Shown: piece after piece, positions 6,256-6,321 of the stretch
Layout: each line of letters starts with the position of its first letter
Position numbering within the stretch: position 1 is the first letter of the stretch
Translations under genes and position numbers: made by a program
Assembly: GCA_045578865.1 (NCBI GenBank)
Contig: JAZNLB010000034.1
Span: forward strand, 1-6,321
Length of the DNA: 6,321 nucleotides
Reading direction: 5' to 3'
DNA from: RGIG2041 sp045578865
GTDB lineage: Bacteria > Bacillota > Clostridia > UBA1381 > UMGS1253
Notes under the pieces: generated by a model
What the model was told of the DNA's origin: nothing
Databases searched by the model: none
Seen by the model: the letters and a program-made list of their open reading frames with translations, nothing else

Positions 6256-6321
6256 ATGGAAAGAAAAGTGAATTACACAAAGGAGTTCAAAATCCAAGCA
6301 TGTGAATTGGTAGTCAAAAAC
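6256..6321 (+). CDS. IS3-family transposase OrfA, N-terminus only (runs off the window)
   Basis: Only 22 codons are visible: MERKVNYTKEFKIQACELVVKN. The pattern of a basic start, YTKEFK, then a helix with QA-x-ELV is typical of the helix-turn-helix OrfA protein of IS3-family transposases, which binds the element's ends and is usually made as an OrfAB fusion by -1 frameshifting. AGGAG at 6241-6245 lies ten bases before the ATG, a slightly long but usable spacing. The family call rests on a short fragment, and IS3 subgroup cannot be assigned. Truncation is by the window edge, not by a stop. Confidence 0.75.
   Translation, partial: MERKVNYTKEFKIQACELVVKN

Larger units (their letters stand above)
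6188..6321 (+). mobile_element. Left end of an IS3-family insertion sequence (partial, boundary uncertain)
   Basis: The element is called from the IS3-type OrfA start at 6256 and from a sharp drop in GC: 14 of 60 bases at 6181-6240 are G or C, unlike the genes before it. IS3 elements usually end in TG and have their first gene within about 100 bases. TG at 6188 (TGTATAATAAAA) and TG at 6201 (TGGACTACC) are both possible tips; the boundary cannot be fixed because the right end and target duplication are outside the window. Confidence 0.55.

Overview
The window reads as a piece of a Gram-positive, endospore-forming Clostridia-type chromosome of medium GC content. The evidence is a co-directional run ruvA - ruvB - N-acetylmuramoyl-L-alanine amidase - SpoIID/LytB-family protein - queA, all on the + strand. 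The envelope proteins have Firmicutes-style domain architectures (copper-amine-oxidase-N plus AMIN plus Amidase_3, and SpoIID), the Shine-Dalgarno sites are strong and purine-rich, and two genes start with TTG. I cannot name the genus from sequence alone.

Layout. Bases 1-310 hold a tandem array of a palindromic non-coding unit: two almost identical 109-bp copies and a third, diverged and shortened copy that ends 19 bases before the ruvA start. Bases 330-1979 encode the two Holliday-junction branch-migration proteins RuvA and RuvB. Bases 2017-5102 encode two secreted peptidoglycan-remodelling proteins. Bases 5099-6124 encode QueA, a queuosine tRNA-modification enzyme. A perfect 14-bp hairpin overlaps the end of queA. 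It is followed by an AT-rich stretch with short heptamer repeats, a promoter-like site, and the first 22 codons of an IS3-type transposase OrfA that runs off the window.

How the genes work together. The five genes are packed tightly (intergenic gaps of 9, 37 and 20 nt, then a 4-nt overlap) and probably form one transcript. RuvA and RuvB form one motor complex. The amidase should strip stem peptides from glycan strands, and SpoIID-family enzymes cut such denuded strands, so the two envelope genes form a plausible functional pair recalling SpoIIP/SpoIID and the LytB/LytC pair of Bacillus. QueA is unrelated in function but is a common neighbour of ruvAB in Clostridia.

The five genes look ordinary and intact. 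The less ordinary parts are the two edges: the palindromic repeat array directly upstream of ruvA, and the hairpin plus insertion sequence directly after queA, where tgt is often found in relatives. I see no convincing new multi-gene system; the repeat array is the best candidate for something undescribed.
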